A stretch of DNA of 64,000 nucleotides from an uncultured Lachnospiraceae bacterium (GCA_902765725.1 CACXAT010000002.1:62001-126000); one strand, 5' to 3'; shown: positions 7,785 to 17,508, counted from the stretch's first letter. Made by a program: numbers and translations. The notes: a model not told the origin generated them from the sequence alone.

Positions 7785-9965
7785 ATGACAGACGACAGAA
7801 GCAGGCGGACGCCGCTTGAAGGAGAGGTCCGCCGCAGCACCAGGCCCTATCACACCGATACACCCCGCACGACTGGGACCGCCGGATCAGGCATGCAGCG
7901 CAGTGCAGGAACCGGAACCGTCCGCCGCAGCGCTTCAGGGACTGCGGGGACGCAGCGAACGGCAGGGGCCGCGCAGACACGCCGCACGGCAGGATCTGCC
8001 GGAGCAGGCATGCAGCGCAGGACAGGGACCGGAAGCGGAACCGTCCGCCGCAGCGCTTCAGGGACAACGGGAACGCACCGCACGGCAGGAACTGCGGGAG
8101 TTCGCCGTACTTCAGGATCTGCGAGGACGCACCGCACGGCAGGAACCGCCGGAGCACACCGCGCTTCAGGAACCGCCGGAGCGCACCGCAGTGCAGGCAG
8201 CAGCGCCGCGGGCAGGAGAAGCCCTGCCCGGCGAAGAGGCCGCGGAAGGGACATGACTTCCCTTCTCATATTCGGAGGTCTCGGGGCCCTGCTTGTCATC
8301 GCCGTTGTGCTGGTCATCATGGTGCTGCGCCAGGGGCGCAGTGAAGATGTCGAGACGCCGGCCCCCGCTGTACCGATCATGACAGAGGCGATCGAGACAG
8401 AGCCGGAGACATTCCCGGAGGCTGCAGAGGAAGTGGAGACGGCGCCCTCATTTTCACCGCACAGTACGGACGCGACGCTTCCGTCCAACCTGATCAGCTT
8501 TACCAACATTCGGATCAATGATCTGGATCTGGATTCCACATCCTCCTATCAGCCTGCGGGGCAGATCGATTTCGGAATGCCCGGAGACTATACGGACGTG
8601 GAGGGGATCATTACCTTCAGAGGAAGCAACTTCCGCGACAGGCCGGCCTACGGCTACGCAAATATGAGAGAGCACGCCTTCGGCGATTCCTGGACCAAGA
8701 GCAGCAGCTCGCTGGGCCAGTGGTCCGGAAGCGGCTGGACCGGCCAGCCTCTGATGATGAAGTGGCCCGCCGAAGTCAAGGCCCACATGAATATGTATGA
8801 CTGGGCGAAGGCGAAGGATGACCTGGTTGAGGTCATCTACGCCACGATGGACGGCAATATTTATTTCCTGGATCTGGAAACAGGCCAGGAGACCCGCGAC
8901 CCGATGGTCCTCGGATTCACCTTCAAGGGAGCGGGCGCCCTGGATCCGAGAGGATATCCGATCATGTACCTGGGCGCCGGGATCAACAGCCCCATGTACG
9001 GGACGGCGAAGGCATTTATCATCAACCTGCTGGACTGCTCGGTCATGTATACCTTCGGCTGTGCGGATCCGTTTTCTCTGCGCGGCGCGCTGAGCTTCTT
9101 TGACTCCTCCGCTCTGGTGGATGCTGAGACGGATACGCTGATCTATCCCGGAGAGAACGGGATCCTGTACCTGATCAAGCTGAATACGAATTATGATCCG
9201 CAGGCGGGGACGCTCTCGATCGCTCCGGATAATGTTGTAAAATGGAGATACAACGGAACCCGTTCCAACGCCAGCACCTACTGGTGGGGCATGGAGGACA
9301 GTGCCTGCGTCTACGGCGGATATATGTTTATAGCCGACAATGGCGGCAACCTGATGTGCCTGAACCTCAATACCCTGGAGCTGGTATGGGTGCAGGATGT
9401 CCTGGATGATACCAATGACACACCGGTGCTGTCGGTGGAGGACGGGCATCTGTATCTGTATATCAGTACGTCCTTCCATCTGGGCTGGCGCAGCTCCAGC
9501 GTGGCGGAGATCCCCATCTGGAAGATCGATGCCGAGACGGGGGAGATCATCTGGAGCAGACCCTATAACTGCACCACCATGGACGGTGTGTCCGGCGGTG
9601 TTCAGTCGACCATTGCTCTTGGTAAGCATGATCTGTCAGATTATATCTATGTCACCGTCTCCATGACGGATTCCGTAAGCACGGGCGTACTGTCCTGCAT
9701 AGATAAGAAAACCGGAGAGGTCGTCTGGGAGCATAAGGCCTATTATGCATGGTCCTCTCCCGTGTGCGTTTACAATACGGACGGAAGCGGTGTCGTGATC
9801 TACTGCACCTCCCAGGGTGAAGTGTTCATGCTGGACGGACTGACCGGTAAGGTCCTGTCACAGATGCAGATGAACGGAAATGTAGAAGCCTCCCCGGCAG
9901 TCTACAATGACCGGCTGGTGGTAGGAACCAGAAACTGCATGATCTACGGTGTACAGCTTAAGTAA
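7785..9965 (+). CDS. Membrane-anchored PQQ-like beta-propeller protein with Arg-rich cytoplasmic tail
   Basis: A 726-residue protein with three parts. Residues 1-155 are low complexity, built of Thr, Ala, Gly, Ser, Arg and His with almost no acidic residues after residue 25, and carry an imperfect 41-codon duplication (TVRRSASGT at residues 45 and 86). Residues 159-181 form one membrane helix. The rest, after an acidic linker, is an eight-bladed-type PQQ/BamB propeller with blade motifs such as GNIYFLDLETG, GNLMCLNLNT, WKIDAETGEIIW and CIDKKTGEVVWEHK. With Arg-rich residues inside, the propeller should be outside the cell. It may bind an exported ligand or scaffold the exporter encoded downstream; that is inference. 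It precedes the PP2C gene by 28 bases, so they are probably co-transcribed. Confidence 0.8.
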   Translation: MTDDRSRRTPLEGEVRRSTRPYHTDTPRTTGTAGSGMQRSAGTGTVRRSASGTAGTQRTAGAAQTRRTAGSAGAGMQRRTGTGSGTVRRSASGTTGTHRTAGTAGVRRTSGSARTHRTAGTAGAHRASGTAGAHRSAGSSAAGRRSPARRRGRGRDMTSLLIFGGLGALLVIAVVLVIMVLRQGRSEDVETPAPAVPIMTEAIETEPETFPEAAEEVETAPSFSPHSTDATLPSNLISFTNIRINDLDLDSTSSYQPAGQIDFGMPGDYTDVEGIITFRGSNFRDRPAYGYANMREHAFGDSWTKSSSSLGQWSGSGWTGQPLMMKWPAEVKAHMNMYDWAKAKDDLVEVIYATMDGNIYFLDLETGQETRDPMVLGFTFKGAGALDPRGYPIMYLGAGINSPMYGTAKAFIINLLDCSVMYTFGCADPFSLRGALSFFDSSALVDAETDTLIYPGENGILYLIKLNTNYDPQAGTLSIAPDNVVKWRYNGTRSNASTYWWGMEDSACVYGGYMFIADNGGNLMCLNLNTLELVWVQDVLDDTNDTPVLSVEDGHLYLYISTSFHLGWRSSSVAEIPIWKIDAETGEIIWSRPYNCTTMDGVSGGVQSTIALGKHDLSDYIYVTVSMTDSVSTGVLSCIDKKTGEVVWEHKAYYAWSSPVCVYNTDGSGVVIYCTSQGEVFMLDGLTGKVLSQMQMNGNVEASPAVYNDRLVVGTRNCMIYGVQLK

Positions 9966-9993
9966 GAAGTAATACAGAGGGCTGGATAAGGTT

Positions 9994-11790
9994 ATGAACA
10001 AACAGAAACCGAAAAAGAGACAGACGATCGCGGATCAGATCACCCGGCCGATGATCCTGTTTGTCGTCGTGCTGATCCTGATCAATGCCATATTCCTGTT
10101 TCTGTATGCGCTCAGTCACTCTATTCATGACCGGTTCAAGAAGGCAAGACAACTGGGGGAGACAACGGCAAGCGAACTGGAAGACTACGAGTGTCTCTCA
10201 TTCCTGATCACATACTGGCAGGAACACTATGATGAGATGGAGCTCTTCTATGATGATCCGGCGCTGTTCGAGCAGAAGGAGATACAGCTCTCGGAGAAGA
10301 TCACAGATTCCATCGAGCTTCGTCTGATCACCAACGAAGAAGCGCTTGCGCTCGATGCGGAAGGACAGAAACTGCTGGCGGAGATCTGCTACAACCGGCT
10401 CAGCGACACCTTTGATTTCCTGAAGAGAGTGTACAACCCCATCTACCTCACCAGCTTCGTGAAACGGGGGGATCAGATCTTCTTCTATGTCACGGGTACG
10501 CTGGAAAATGAATTCCGCATCAGTGAGAACGGAGATGTATTCGAACTGGGGAGCACCGGCCCCTATCAGGAAGGGGTGTATCCGATCCTGGATGAGATCC
10601 TGGAGACCGGACAGCCCTCCAGACGGCTGGAGCTGTCCCTGAAGAGAGGGGCGGACAGCAAACTGGTCCATTACTTCTTCCCGGTCTACTCCCACAGGAA
10701 AATGGTCGCGATCGTGGGCGTGTCGCTTCCCTGGAGGGACCTGATACACAATGCCGTCAATCCGTCCATCGGGATCCTGGCCGTCTCCATACTCCTGCTG
10801 GTGATGGTATGTCTGCGGTCCGGCGCTTTGGTCCACAGGAAGATCGCACTGCCGCTTCGTGAGGAGAGACGGATCATCGAAGCCTATGAGAAAGATAAGG
10901 ACGGTGCTGCGGCAGTTAGTGCTCTGGAGGCGATCAACTGCGGAAATGAACTGGAGTTGATCGCGGACAACGTGTCTTCGATGGTGCAGGAACTGGACCG
11001 CTATATGGAGGAGATCCGGGTCAACACGACCGAGAAGGAGCGCCTGAACGCAGAGCTGTCCGTGGCGGCGAGCATTCAGGAAGATATGCTGCCGAATTCG
11101 TTCCCGGCATTTCCGGGCCGGGAGGATTTTGACATCTATGCAAGCATGACCCCGGCCAAGGAGGTAGGAGGGGACTTCTACAATTTCTTTCTGATCGATG
11201 AGGATCATCTCGGAATGGTCATTGCTGATGTGTCGGGCAAAGGGATCCCGGCATCCCTGTTCATGATGCGCTCGACGATGATGATCCAGGACTGTGTCCT
11301 CAGCGGAATGAGCCCTGCCCAGACGCTTCAGACGGTCAATGAGAAGATCTGCGAAAACAACAGGGAGAAAATGTTCGTCACAGTCTGGCTGGGAGTCCTT
11401 GATCTTAAAACGGGGCAGCTGCGGGCGGCAAACGCGGGACATGAATACCCGATCCTTCAGAGAGCCGGCGGTCCGTTTGAACTGTACAAAGACCGGCATG
11501 CATTTGTCATAGGCGGGATCGAAGGGATACAATATCAGGAGTATGAACTGACGATGGAACCGGGATCCAGGCTGTTTCTGTATACGGACGGAGTGCCGGA
11601 GGCCGTGGACGCGGAGGAGAAGATGTTCGGAACGGCCCGGACTCTGGACGCGCTTAATTCCGTATCGGACGGAACGCCGGCGCAGCTGCTGGAGGCTGTG
11701 GACAGAGCGGTGCGCAGCTTCGTGAAAGATGCGCCGCAGTTTGATGATCTGACCATGATGTGTCTGCACTACATCGGGAAAAGAAGATGA
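9994..11790 (+). CDS. Membrane sensor PP2C phosphatase (SpoIIE family)
   Basis: A 598-residue protein with a membrane helix near residues 16-38, an extracytoplasmic sensor domain up to about 245, a second helix near 252-272, a HAMP-like linker with a coiled coil (TEKERLNAELSVAASIQEDM), and a C-terminal SpoIIE/RsbU phosphatase domain. Phosphatase motifs visible are EVGGDFYNFF, DVSGKGIPASLFM, YTDGVPEA and FDDLTMM, which supply the Mn/Mg-binding acidic residues. The SIQ..MLP segment before the domain is typical of RsbU-like proteins. Such phosphatases dephosphorylate a STAS anti-sigma antagonist in response to a signal; a STAS gene is present at 18964. It stands between the propeller gene and the exporter genes, so it probably senses something linked to export. 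Confidence 0.93.
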   Translation: MNKQKPKKRQTIADQITRPMILFVVVLILINAIFLFLYALSHSIHDRFKKARQLGETTASELEDYECLSFLITYWQEHYDEMELFYDDPALFEQKEIQLSEKITDSIELRLITNEEALALDAEGQKLLAEICYNRLSDTFDFLKRVYNPIYLTSFVKRGDQIFFYVTGTLENEFRISENGDVFELGSTGPYQEGVYPILDEILETGQPSRRLELSLKRGADSKLVHYFFPVYSHRKMVAIVGVSLPWRDLIHNAVNPSIGILAVSILLLVMVCLRSGALVHRKIALPLREERRIIEAYEKDKDGAAAVSALEAINCGNELELIADNVSSMVQELDRYMEEIRVNTTEKERLNAELSVAASIQEDMLPNSFPAFPGREDFDIYASMTPAKEVGGDFYNFFLIDEDHLGMVIADVSGKGIPASLFMMRSTMMIQDCVLSGMSPAQTLQTVNEKICENNREKMFVTVWLGVLDLKTGQLRAANAGHEYPILQRAGGPFELYKDRHAFVIGGIEGIQYQEYELTMEPGSRLFLYTDGVPEAVDAEEKMFGTARTLDALNSVSDGTPAQLLEAVDRAVRSFVKDAPQFDDLTMMCLHYIGKRR

Positions 11791-11808
11791 GAATAAAGGA
11801 GGCTGCAG

Positions 11809-12459
11809 TTGGAGAATACAGGCAGTGAAAAGAAGATCTTCAGAGAAAAAACAATGGAACAGCTCTCTGCGCCTGAACAGCTCACGGGGTATCTGCATGT
11901 GACAGGACCGGGAGTCTGGATCGTGCTGGTTGGGCTGATCATTCTCCTTGCGGGCCTTGGGGTCTGGGGCACATTCGGCCGGCTGGTTTCCAAAGTGACG
12001 GTTCCTGCCAAAGTGGAAAACGGCACGCTGTACTGCTTCGTCCTCCAGGACGATCTGCGCATGTTTGACAAGAACGGCGGCAAAACAGCCGCCGGTACAG
12101 GCGTTGACAATACTGGAGCCGACAATACAGGAGCCGACAATGCGGGGGCCGGCAATGCAGGCACTGACAATGCAGGTACCGGCAACACAGAAGTCGGCAA
12201 AACGGACGCCGCCAAAAAGGAGCCCGACAAGATTAAGATCATTATCGGCGACATCAACATGGAGGCGGATCCCAGAGACGCAACGACCGAAACGCTTGAC
12301 AGCTCCTCTGACCCGGAACTGTACAGTACGGGATATCTGAGCGCCGGCAAAAATGTGGTCGTTCTGACCTGTGATACGATTCTGAAAGACGGATTCTACA
12401 GTGCGGAGGTCGTGACGGACGAACTGAAACCGATCTCTTTGCTGTTTGCGGACAAGTGA
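11809..12459 (+). CDS. HlyD-like NHLP-type secretion subunit, reduced
   Basis: A 216-residue single-pass protein. The N-terminus (MEQLSAPEQL, then a helix at about residues 41-58 ending WGTFGRL) resembles the HlyD-family secretion proteins that accompany NHLP bacteriocin exporters. The usual coiled coil and most of the lipoyl-like barrel are missing; instead there is a run of 15-base repeats encoding DNTGA-like pentapeptides (residues about 100-135), followed by a short strand-rich domain with VVVLTCDTILKDGFYSAEV. The start is TTG at 11809, chosen because AAAGGAGG stands at the right distance. It lies 18 bases after the phosphatase gene and 12 before the exporter gene. The assignment rests on the N-terminus and context; it could be a new linker type. 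Confidence 0.65.
   Translation: MENTGSEKKIFREKTMEQLSAPEQLTGYLHVTGPGVWIVLVGLIILLAGLGVWGTFGRLVSKVTVPAKVENGTLYCFVLQDDLRMFDKNGGKTAAGTGVDNTGADNTGADNAGAGNAGTDNAGTGNTEVGKTDAAKKEPDKIKIIIGDINMEADPRDATTETLDSSSDPELYSTGYLSAGKNVVVLTCDTILKDGFYSAEVVTDELKPISLLFADK
12106..12225 (+). repeat. 15-bp in-frame minisatellite
   Basis: Eight head-to-tail 15-base units starting GACAATACTGGAGCC, inside the HlyD-like gene. The first five are closely related and the last three drift. The unit length keeps the frame, so copy-number changes would only lengthen or shorten a flexible linker. Confidence 0.8.
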
Positions 12460-12471
12460 TGAGGGCTGTGC

Positions 12472-14676
12472 ATGAGAACAAAGAGCGCAACAATGAATAA
12501 GCCGGTAAGCGGAGGCGTTGCCAGGGTTCCGGTTGTCATGCAGCTGGAAGCGCTGGAATGCGGTGCTGCCTGCCTGACCATGGTGATGGCATATTATGGG
12601 AAATGGGTTCCCCTGGAGCAGGTCCGCAAGGACTGCGGCGTGTCCAGAGACGGATCCAATGCCCTCAATATCATGCTGGCGGCCAGGAGTTATGGCCTGA
12701 GTGCCTCCGCATTCAAGGCGGAGCCCGCCGCGCTGAAGGAAAACGGAACATTTCCCTGTATCATTCACTGGGAGTTCAACCACTTTATCGTGCTGGACGG
12801 ATTTGCCAGGGGCAAGGTCTATCTGAATGACCCCGCCCGCGGCAAGGTTGTCATCACCGAGGAAGAGTTTGACAGATCCTTTACGGGGGTATTCATCCTG
12901 CTGGAACCGGGAGAGTCCTTTGAACCCTCCGGTACGCGCAAGAGCACGCTGGAGTTTGCGAAGAAGCGTATGGCCGGGGCAGAGTCAGCCTTCGTGTTTG
13001 TCATGCTGATCTCCCTGATCAGTGCCCTCTTCCAGCTGATCGAACCGGCGACCAATCGGATCTTCATGGACCGGCTGCTTCCGGGACGGAACAAGGACTG
13101 GATCATGCCGTTCCTGGCAGTGCTGGTGGTGCTGGCTGTCATCCAGCTGATTCTGACATGGATCAAGGCGATCTATATGCTTCGCATACAGGGCAAGATG
13201 TCCGTCATCGGCAACATGACTTACATGTGGAAGGTGCTTCGTCTTCCCATTGACTTCTTCGCTCAGAGAATGTCCGGTGATATCCTGCAGCGCCAGGGAA
13301 CCAATGCCAGCATCGCCGGAACCCTGGTCAACACATTTGCCCCGCTTCTGCTCAACACCGGCATGATGGTCATTTACTTCATCCTGATGGTGCGGCAGAG
13401 CCTTCTTCTGACCGTGGTCGGAGTCAGCTGCATGCTGATCAATATGATCAACTCCTTCGTGCTCTCATCCAAGAGGGTCAACATCACCCGTGTGCAGCAG
13501 CGCGACAGCGGCAAGCTGACCGGTATGACCATGAACGGAATCCGCATGGTGGAGACGATCAAGGCCAGCGGATCTGAGAATGGGTATTTCCGCACCTGGT
13601 CCGGACTGCAGGCGGCTGTAAATGAGCAGTCGATTCACTATGAGAGACTGAATATAGCCTTCACGGTATTCAGTTCCGTGCTGTCGGAAGCCACCAATGT
13701 CGCGATCATGATACTGGGCGTCTACCTGACGATGAAGGGACAGTTCACAGTCGGTATGATCGCGGCCTTTCAGTATTTCCTGAATTCGTTCATGGCCCCT
13801 GTGACAAGTCTGGTGTCGGCCGGACAGATGCTGCAGGAGATGCGCACCAACATGGAGCGTATCGAGGATGTCATGGAATATCCGGACGCGCCGGCCATGG
13901 AAGCCCAGGCGTTGGCGGATGCATCAGAGAGTGACAGTGACGTCGACTATGCCAAGCTCTCCGGGAATATTGATCTCAACAATGTGACCTTCGGATATGC
14001 GAAGCTGAAGCCGCCGCTGATCGAGAACTTCAGCATGCACGTGAAGCCGGGCAGCAGGATCGCGTTCGTCGGAGCGTCGGGCTGCGGCAAGTCCACCCTG
14101 GCGAAGCTGATCTCCGGGCTCTATGAACCCTGGAGCGGAGAGATCCTGTTCGACGGAAAGAAGATCCGCGATATCGACCGCAGTGTATTCACCGGGTCGC
14201 TTGCAGTCGTGGACCAGGACATTATCCTGTTTGAAGATACGATCGGGGAAAACATCCGTATGTGGGACCGCTCGATCGAAGACTATGAAGTTATACTGGC
14301 TGCCAGAGACGCCCAGATCCATGAGGACATCATGAAGCGCGAAGGCGGATATGAGAGCCGTCTGACGGAGGGCGGAAATGACATGTCGGGCGGTCAGCGC
14401 CAGAGGCTGGAACTTGCAAGAGTCCTGGCGCAGGATCCGACGATCATCATCCTGGATGAGGCGACGTCGGCTCTGGACGCCAAGACGGAGTACAATGCGA
14501 TCCGTGCGATCACGGACAGAGGAATCACATGCATCGTCGTCGCGCATCGTCTGTCGACGATCCGGGACTGCGACGAGATCATCGTGCTGGATCACGGAAA
14601 AGTGGCGGAGAGAGGCACGCATGAGGAACTCTACGCGATGAACGGACTGTACACCTCTCTGGTAACGAACGAATGA
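12472..14676 (+). CDS. NHLP-type ABC exporter with C39 peptidase domain
   Basis: A 734-residue peptidase/permease/ATPase fusion. The N-terminal C39 domain (residues about 20-150) has the catalytic Cys30 in EALECGAACL, His104 in FNHFIVLDG and Asp120 in LNDPARG, so it should be active and remove a leader after a Gly-Gly-type site. A six-helix exporter domain follows, then an ATPase with Walker A GASGCGKST, Q-loop VVDQDIILF, signature MSGGQRQR, Walker B TIIILDEATSALD and an H-loop His in VVAHRLST. The layout matches the NHLP bacteriocin exporter family (peptidase/permease/ATPase subunit). It acts in the cytoplasmic membrane, probably as a pair with the next gene. No precursor with a clear leader was found nearby. 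Confidence 0.92.
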   Translation: MRTKSATMNKPVSGGVARVPVVMQLEALECGAACLTMVMAYYGKWVPLEQVRKDCGVSRDGSNALNIMLAARSYGLSASAFKAEPAALKENGTFPCIIHWEFNHFIVLDGFARGKVYLNDPARGKVVITEEEFDRSFTGVFILLEPGESFEPSGTRKSTLEFAKKRMAGAESAFVFVMLISLISALFQLIEPATNRIFMDRLLPGRNKDWIMPFLAVLVVLAVIQLILTWIKAIYMLRIQGKMSVIGNMTYMWKVLRLPIDFFAQRMSGDILQRQGTNASIAGTLVNTFAPLLLNTGMMVIYFILMVRQSLLLTVVGVSCMLINMINSFVLSSKRVNITRVQQRDSGKLTGMTMNGIRMVETIKASGSENGYFRTWSGLQAAVNEQSIHYERLNIAFTVFSSVLSEATNVAIMILGVYLTMKGQFTVGMIAAFQYFLNSFMAPVTSLVSAGQMLQEMRTNMERIEDVMEYPDAPAMEAQALADASESDSDVDYAKLSGNIDLNNVTFGYAKLKPPLIENFSMHVKPGSRIAFVGASGCGKSTLAKLISGLYEPWSGEILFDGKKIRDIDRSVFTGSLAVVDQDIILFEDTIGENIRMWDRSIEDYEVILAARDAQIHEDIMKREGGYESRLTEGGNDMSGGQRQRLELARVLAQDPTIIILDEATSALDAKTEYNAIRAITDRGITCIVVAHRLSTIRDCDEIIVLDHGKVAERGTHEELYAMNGLYTSLVTNE

Positions 14677-14707
14677 TTACGGAAGGAAGAGCTGGAGGAG
14701 AAGATCT

Positions 14708-16879
14708 TTGAGCTGGTTTGACGAACAGATCCGGCAGAGGAAGGCCGAAGATGATCAGGTTTTCAGGGAAGCCCTGATGGATGCAGCAGGATCAGTCATG
14801 GGGAGAACGTTGTTCACCCGGGACGATCGTGCTCTGACAGGCAGCGCCCTGGAGCGGATCCTGCGCTTCTATCACCTCAAGTACAATGAGGCTCCGGATA
14901 CCATAAAGACACTGTCCGGACAGATGGAATACATCCTGCACCCGCAGGGGGTGATGTACAGGACAGTCGAACTGAAAGAAGGATGGCAGCGTGACGCGAC
15001 CGGAGCGTTTCTGGGATTCCTGGAGGAAGACAACACGCCGGTAGCGCTGATCCCCTCCGGGCTGAGAGGCTACCGCTGCTATGACTCATCCACGGGACAG
15101 TCCTGGTGGGTCAGCCGGTCTACGGCAGGCCGCCTGAAGAAGAACGCATACTGCTTCTACCGCCCGTTCCCCCAGAAAGCACTGTCGGTCCCTGCGCTGT
15201 TTACCTATGTTCTCAGCTGTCTGAGACCGATGGATTTCATACTGGTGTTTGCCGTCACACTGATGACGACACTGGTCGGAAAACTGCTCCCGAAACTGAC
15301 CAATATGCTGTATGGTTCCGTGCTGGAGCACGGGAATGCCTCTGTGCTGCTTGCCATGGCAGTCTTTATGATCTGCGTCAAGGTCAGCCAGCTGGTGATC
15401 CATACCGGCACACAGCTGATCAGCGGTTGTGTGCAGACAAGGCTCGAGCTGAGCATTGAATCCGCGGCCATGATGAGAGTGCTGTCCATGCCTTCCGCAT
15501 TTTTCAGAGAGTACAGCTCCGGTGACCTCTCCTCGAGGATGCAGTCGGTCAACGAACTGTGCTCGACGCTGGTCAACGCGGTGCTCTCCTCGGGACTGAC
15601 CTCCCTGGTGTCTCTGCTGTACATCCTGGATATTTTCCGTTACGCCCCGGTGCTGGTGCTTCCCTCTCTGGTGATCATAGGACTGACGGTGGGAATGTCT
15701 GTCCTGAATATGGTTCTGGAGACCTCCCGGCAGAAGAAGATCATGGAGCAGGAAGCAAAGACGATGGGACTTGCGTATGCCCTGGTGAACGGAATCCAGA
15801 AGATCCGCCTGGCAGGCGCGGAGAAGAGGTCTTTTGCACACTGGGCGGCATCGTACAACCGGTCGGCGCATCTGCAGTACAATCCGCCGATGATCCTGAA
15901 GATCAATACCGTGATCAATGAGGCGATCCGGCTGGGCGGAGCCATTGTCCTGTATGCCATCGCCCTGGCAGGCGCTGTCAGCATGAAGGACTATATGTCT
16001 TTCACCCAGGCGTACGGCATGGTCATGGGAGCCTTCACGTCCCTGGTATCGGTGGCACTGGTATTTGCCCGGATCAAACCGGTCCTGGATATGGCCTCCC
16101 CGATTCTGAAGACGGTTCCCGAGACCCAGGATAAGGGGCAGGTCATCACCAGCCTGAAGGGAAATATCGAACTGAACAATGTCACCTTCCGCTATACGAA
16201 GGACGGCCCGAAGATCATCGACAATCTGTCACTGAAGATCAGGGCCGGTGAGTATGTAGCCATCGTGGGGCCCTCGGGCTGCGGCAAGTCTACTCTTATG
16301 CGTCTCCTGCTTGGGTTTGAGAAGCCGGAACAGGGCGGCATCTTCTATGACGGCAGGAATCTCGACAAGATCAATCTTCAGTCTCTGCGGCGCCGGATCG
16401 GAACGGTGATGCAGAACGGCGGACTGTTCAACGATTCGATCTATGCCAATATCGCGATCTCCGCGCCGTCTCTGACGATGGATGAAGCCTGGGAAGCGGC
16501 GGAGATTGCCTGCATCGCAGACGATATCCGTGAGATGCCCATGGGCATGTATACGATGATCTCGGAAGGACAGGGCGGAATCTCCGGAGGACAGAAGCAG
16601 CGTCTGATGATCGCCCGCGCGATCGCACCCAAGCCGGCGATCCTGATCTTTGACGAGGCAACCTCCGCACTGGACAACATTGCGCAGAAGAAAGTCACCC
16701 AGGCGCTGGACAAACTCCACTGTACCAGGATCGTAATCGCACACCGCCTGTCCACAATCCGCAGCTGCAGCCGGATCCTCTATCTGGGGGACGGGAAAGT
16801 GCTGGAGGAGGGAACCTACGAAGAACTCATGGAGAAGAACGGGCTCTTTGCAGAGATGGTGGAGCGGCAGCGTCTGTAA
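14708..16879 (+). CDS. NHLP-type ABC exporter permease/ATPase subunit
   Basis: A 723-residue ABC exporter without a peptidase domain. Residues 1-165 form a soluble N-terminal domain typical of the second subunit of NHLP export systems, then six membrane helices (about 170-450) and an ATPase with Walker A GPSGCGKST, Q-loop VMQNGGLF, signature ISGGQKQR, Walker B AILIFDEATSALD and H-loop IAHRLST. It starts at a TTG (14708) after a GGAGGAGA ribosome site; no ATG fits. It is 31 bases after the peptidase-containing exporter and should form a heterodimer with it. A weak hairpin follows its stop. Both ATP sites look intact, unlike many heterodimeric exporters. Confidence 0.92.
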   Translation: MSWFDEQIRQRKAEDDQVFREALMDAAGSVMGRTLFTRDDRALTGSALERILRFYHLKYNEAPDTIKTLSGQMEYILHPQGVMYRTVELKEGWQRDATGAFLGFLEEDNTPVALIPSGLRGYRCYDSSTGQSWWVSRSTAGRLKKNAYCFYRPFPQKALSVPALFTYVLSCLRPMDFILVFAVTLMTTLVGKLLPKLTNMLYGSVLEHGNASVLLAMAVFMICVKVSQLVIHTGTQLISGCVQTRLELSIESAAMMRVLSMPSAFFREYSSGDLSSRMQSVNELCSTLVNAVLSSGLTSLVSLLYILDIFRYAPVLVLPSLVIIGLTVGMSVLNMVLETSRQKKIMEQEAKTMGLAYALVNGIQKIRLAGAEKRSFAHWAASYNRSAHLQYNPPMILKINTVINEAIRLGGAIVLYAIALAGAVSMKDYMSFTQAYGMVMGAFTSLVSVALVFARIKPVLDMASPILKTVPETQDKGQVITSLKGNIELNNVTFRYTKDGPKIIDNLSLKIRAGEYVAIVGPSGCGKSTLMRLLLGFEKPEQGGIFYDGRNLDKINLQSLRRRIGTVMQNGGLFNDSIYANIAISAPSLTMDEAWEAAEIACIADDIREMPMGMYTMISEGQGGISGGQKQRLMIARAIAPKPAILIFDEATSALDNIAQKKVTQALDKLHCTRIVIAHRLSTIRSCSRILYLGDGKVLEEGTYEELMEKNGLFAEMVERQRL

Positions 16880-16923
16880 AGATGCAGTCTTGTATTGACG
16901 GAAAAACGATGATAGTATTTTCA

Positions 16924-16942
16924 GGAACGCCTCGGGCGTTTC
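16924..16942 (+). terminator. Weak terminator-like hairpin
   Basis: AACGCC pairs with GGCGTT around a 3-base loop, extended by wobble pairs and followed by a T-rich but broken tail. It may reduce read-through from the exporter genes into the sigma-factor gene. Confidence 0.5.
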
Positions 16943-16986
16943 TGTATTCATCTATTTGTATTCAGATAACAGAATAAGGGAAATCA

Positions 16987-17508
16987 ATGGGGACAATAGC
17001 TGTAAACGAATCATTTGAAGTTGTATACGAGAAATACTTCTCGGATATTTATAATTATATCTATGGACAGATCCTGCACAGGGAACGGGCAGAGGATCTG
17101 GTCAGCGATACCTTTCTGAAGGCCATGACCAACTACGAAAGGTTTGATCCCGCAAGGGCATCCGTGCGGACCTGGCTGACAAACATCGCCCGCAATACCC
17201 TGATCGATGACTATCGCAAGAGCAGTATCCGCAACCATTCGTCACTGGACGATGATGAGAGCTACATCGAGCCTTCTTATGAAGATGAGTACAAGGTTCT
17301 GAAGGAAGATGATGAGAAAGAGGTCTACCGCATCCTCTCCTTGCTCTCCGAACAGGAGAGAGAACTTGCGACCATGATCTATTTCCAGAACATGAAGAAT
17401 GAGGAGATTGGCAAGATCCTCGGAATCAACGCCAAGGCTGTCAGCGAGAGACGGCGCAGGCTCCTTGCAAAATGCAGAAAGCTTGCGGGAGATTTCACGC
17501 TGTATTGA
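16987..17508 (+). CDS. Sigma-70 family RNA polymerase sigma factor (ECF-like)
   Basis: A 173-residue sigma factor with region 2 (YFSDIYNYIYGQILHRERAEDLVSDTFLKA and RTWLTNIARNTLIDDYRK) and region 4 (LSEQERELATMIYFQ, with the helix-turn-helix EEIGKILGINAKAVSERRRRLL). Regions 1, 3 are absent, as in the ECF class. No transmembrane anti-sigma gene is next to it; instead the nearby STAS, RsbW-like kinase and PP2C genes suggest control by partner switching, which is unusual for an ECF-size sigma factor. Its last 14 bases overlap the convergent condensation-protein gene. The start ATG at 16987 follows AAGGGAAATCA. The targets are unknown; the exporter cluster is the obvious candidate. Confidence 0.92.
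   Translation: MGTIAVNESFEVVYEKYFSDIYNYIYGQILHRERAEDLVSDTFLKAMTNYERFDPARASVRTWLTNIARNTLIDDYRKSSIRNHSSLDDDESYIEPSYEDEYKVLKEDDEKEVYRILSLLSEQERELATMIYFQNMKNEEIGKILGINAKAVSERRRRLLAKCRKLAGDFTLY

Noticed and set aside
12106..12225. Repeat array as a CRISPR
   Set aside because: Units are 15 bases without spacers and stay in frame in a coding gene.
10198..12783. 861-codon open frame on the minus strand across the phosphatase, HlyD-like and exporter genes
   Set aside because: It crosses three well-supported plus-strand genes, has a His/Gln/Arg-rich composition typical of an antisense frame, and shows no domain.
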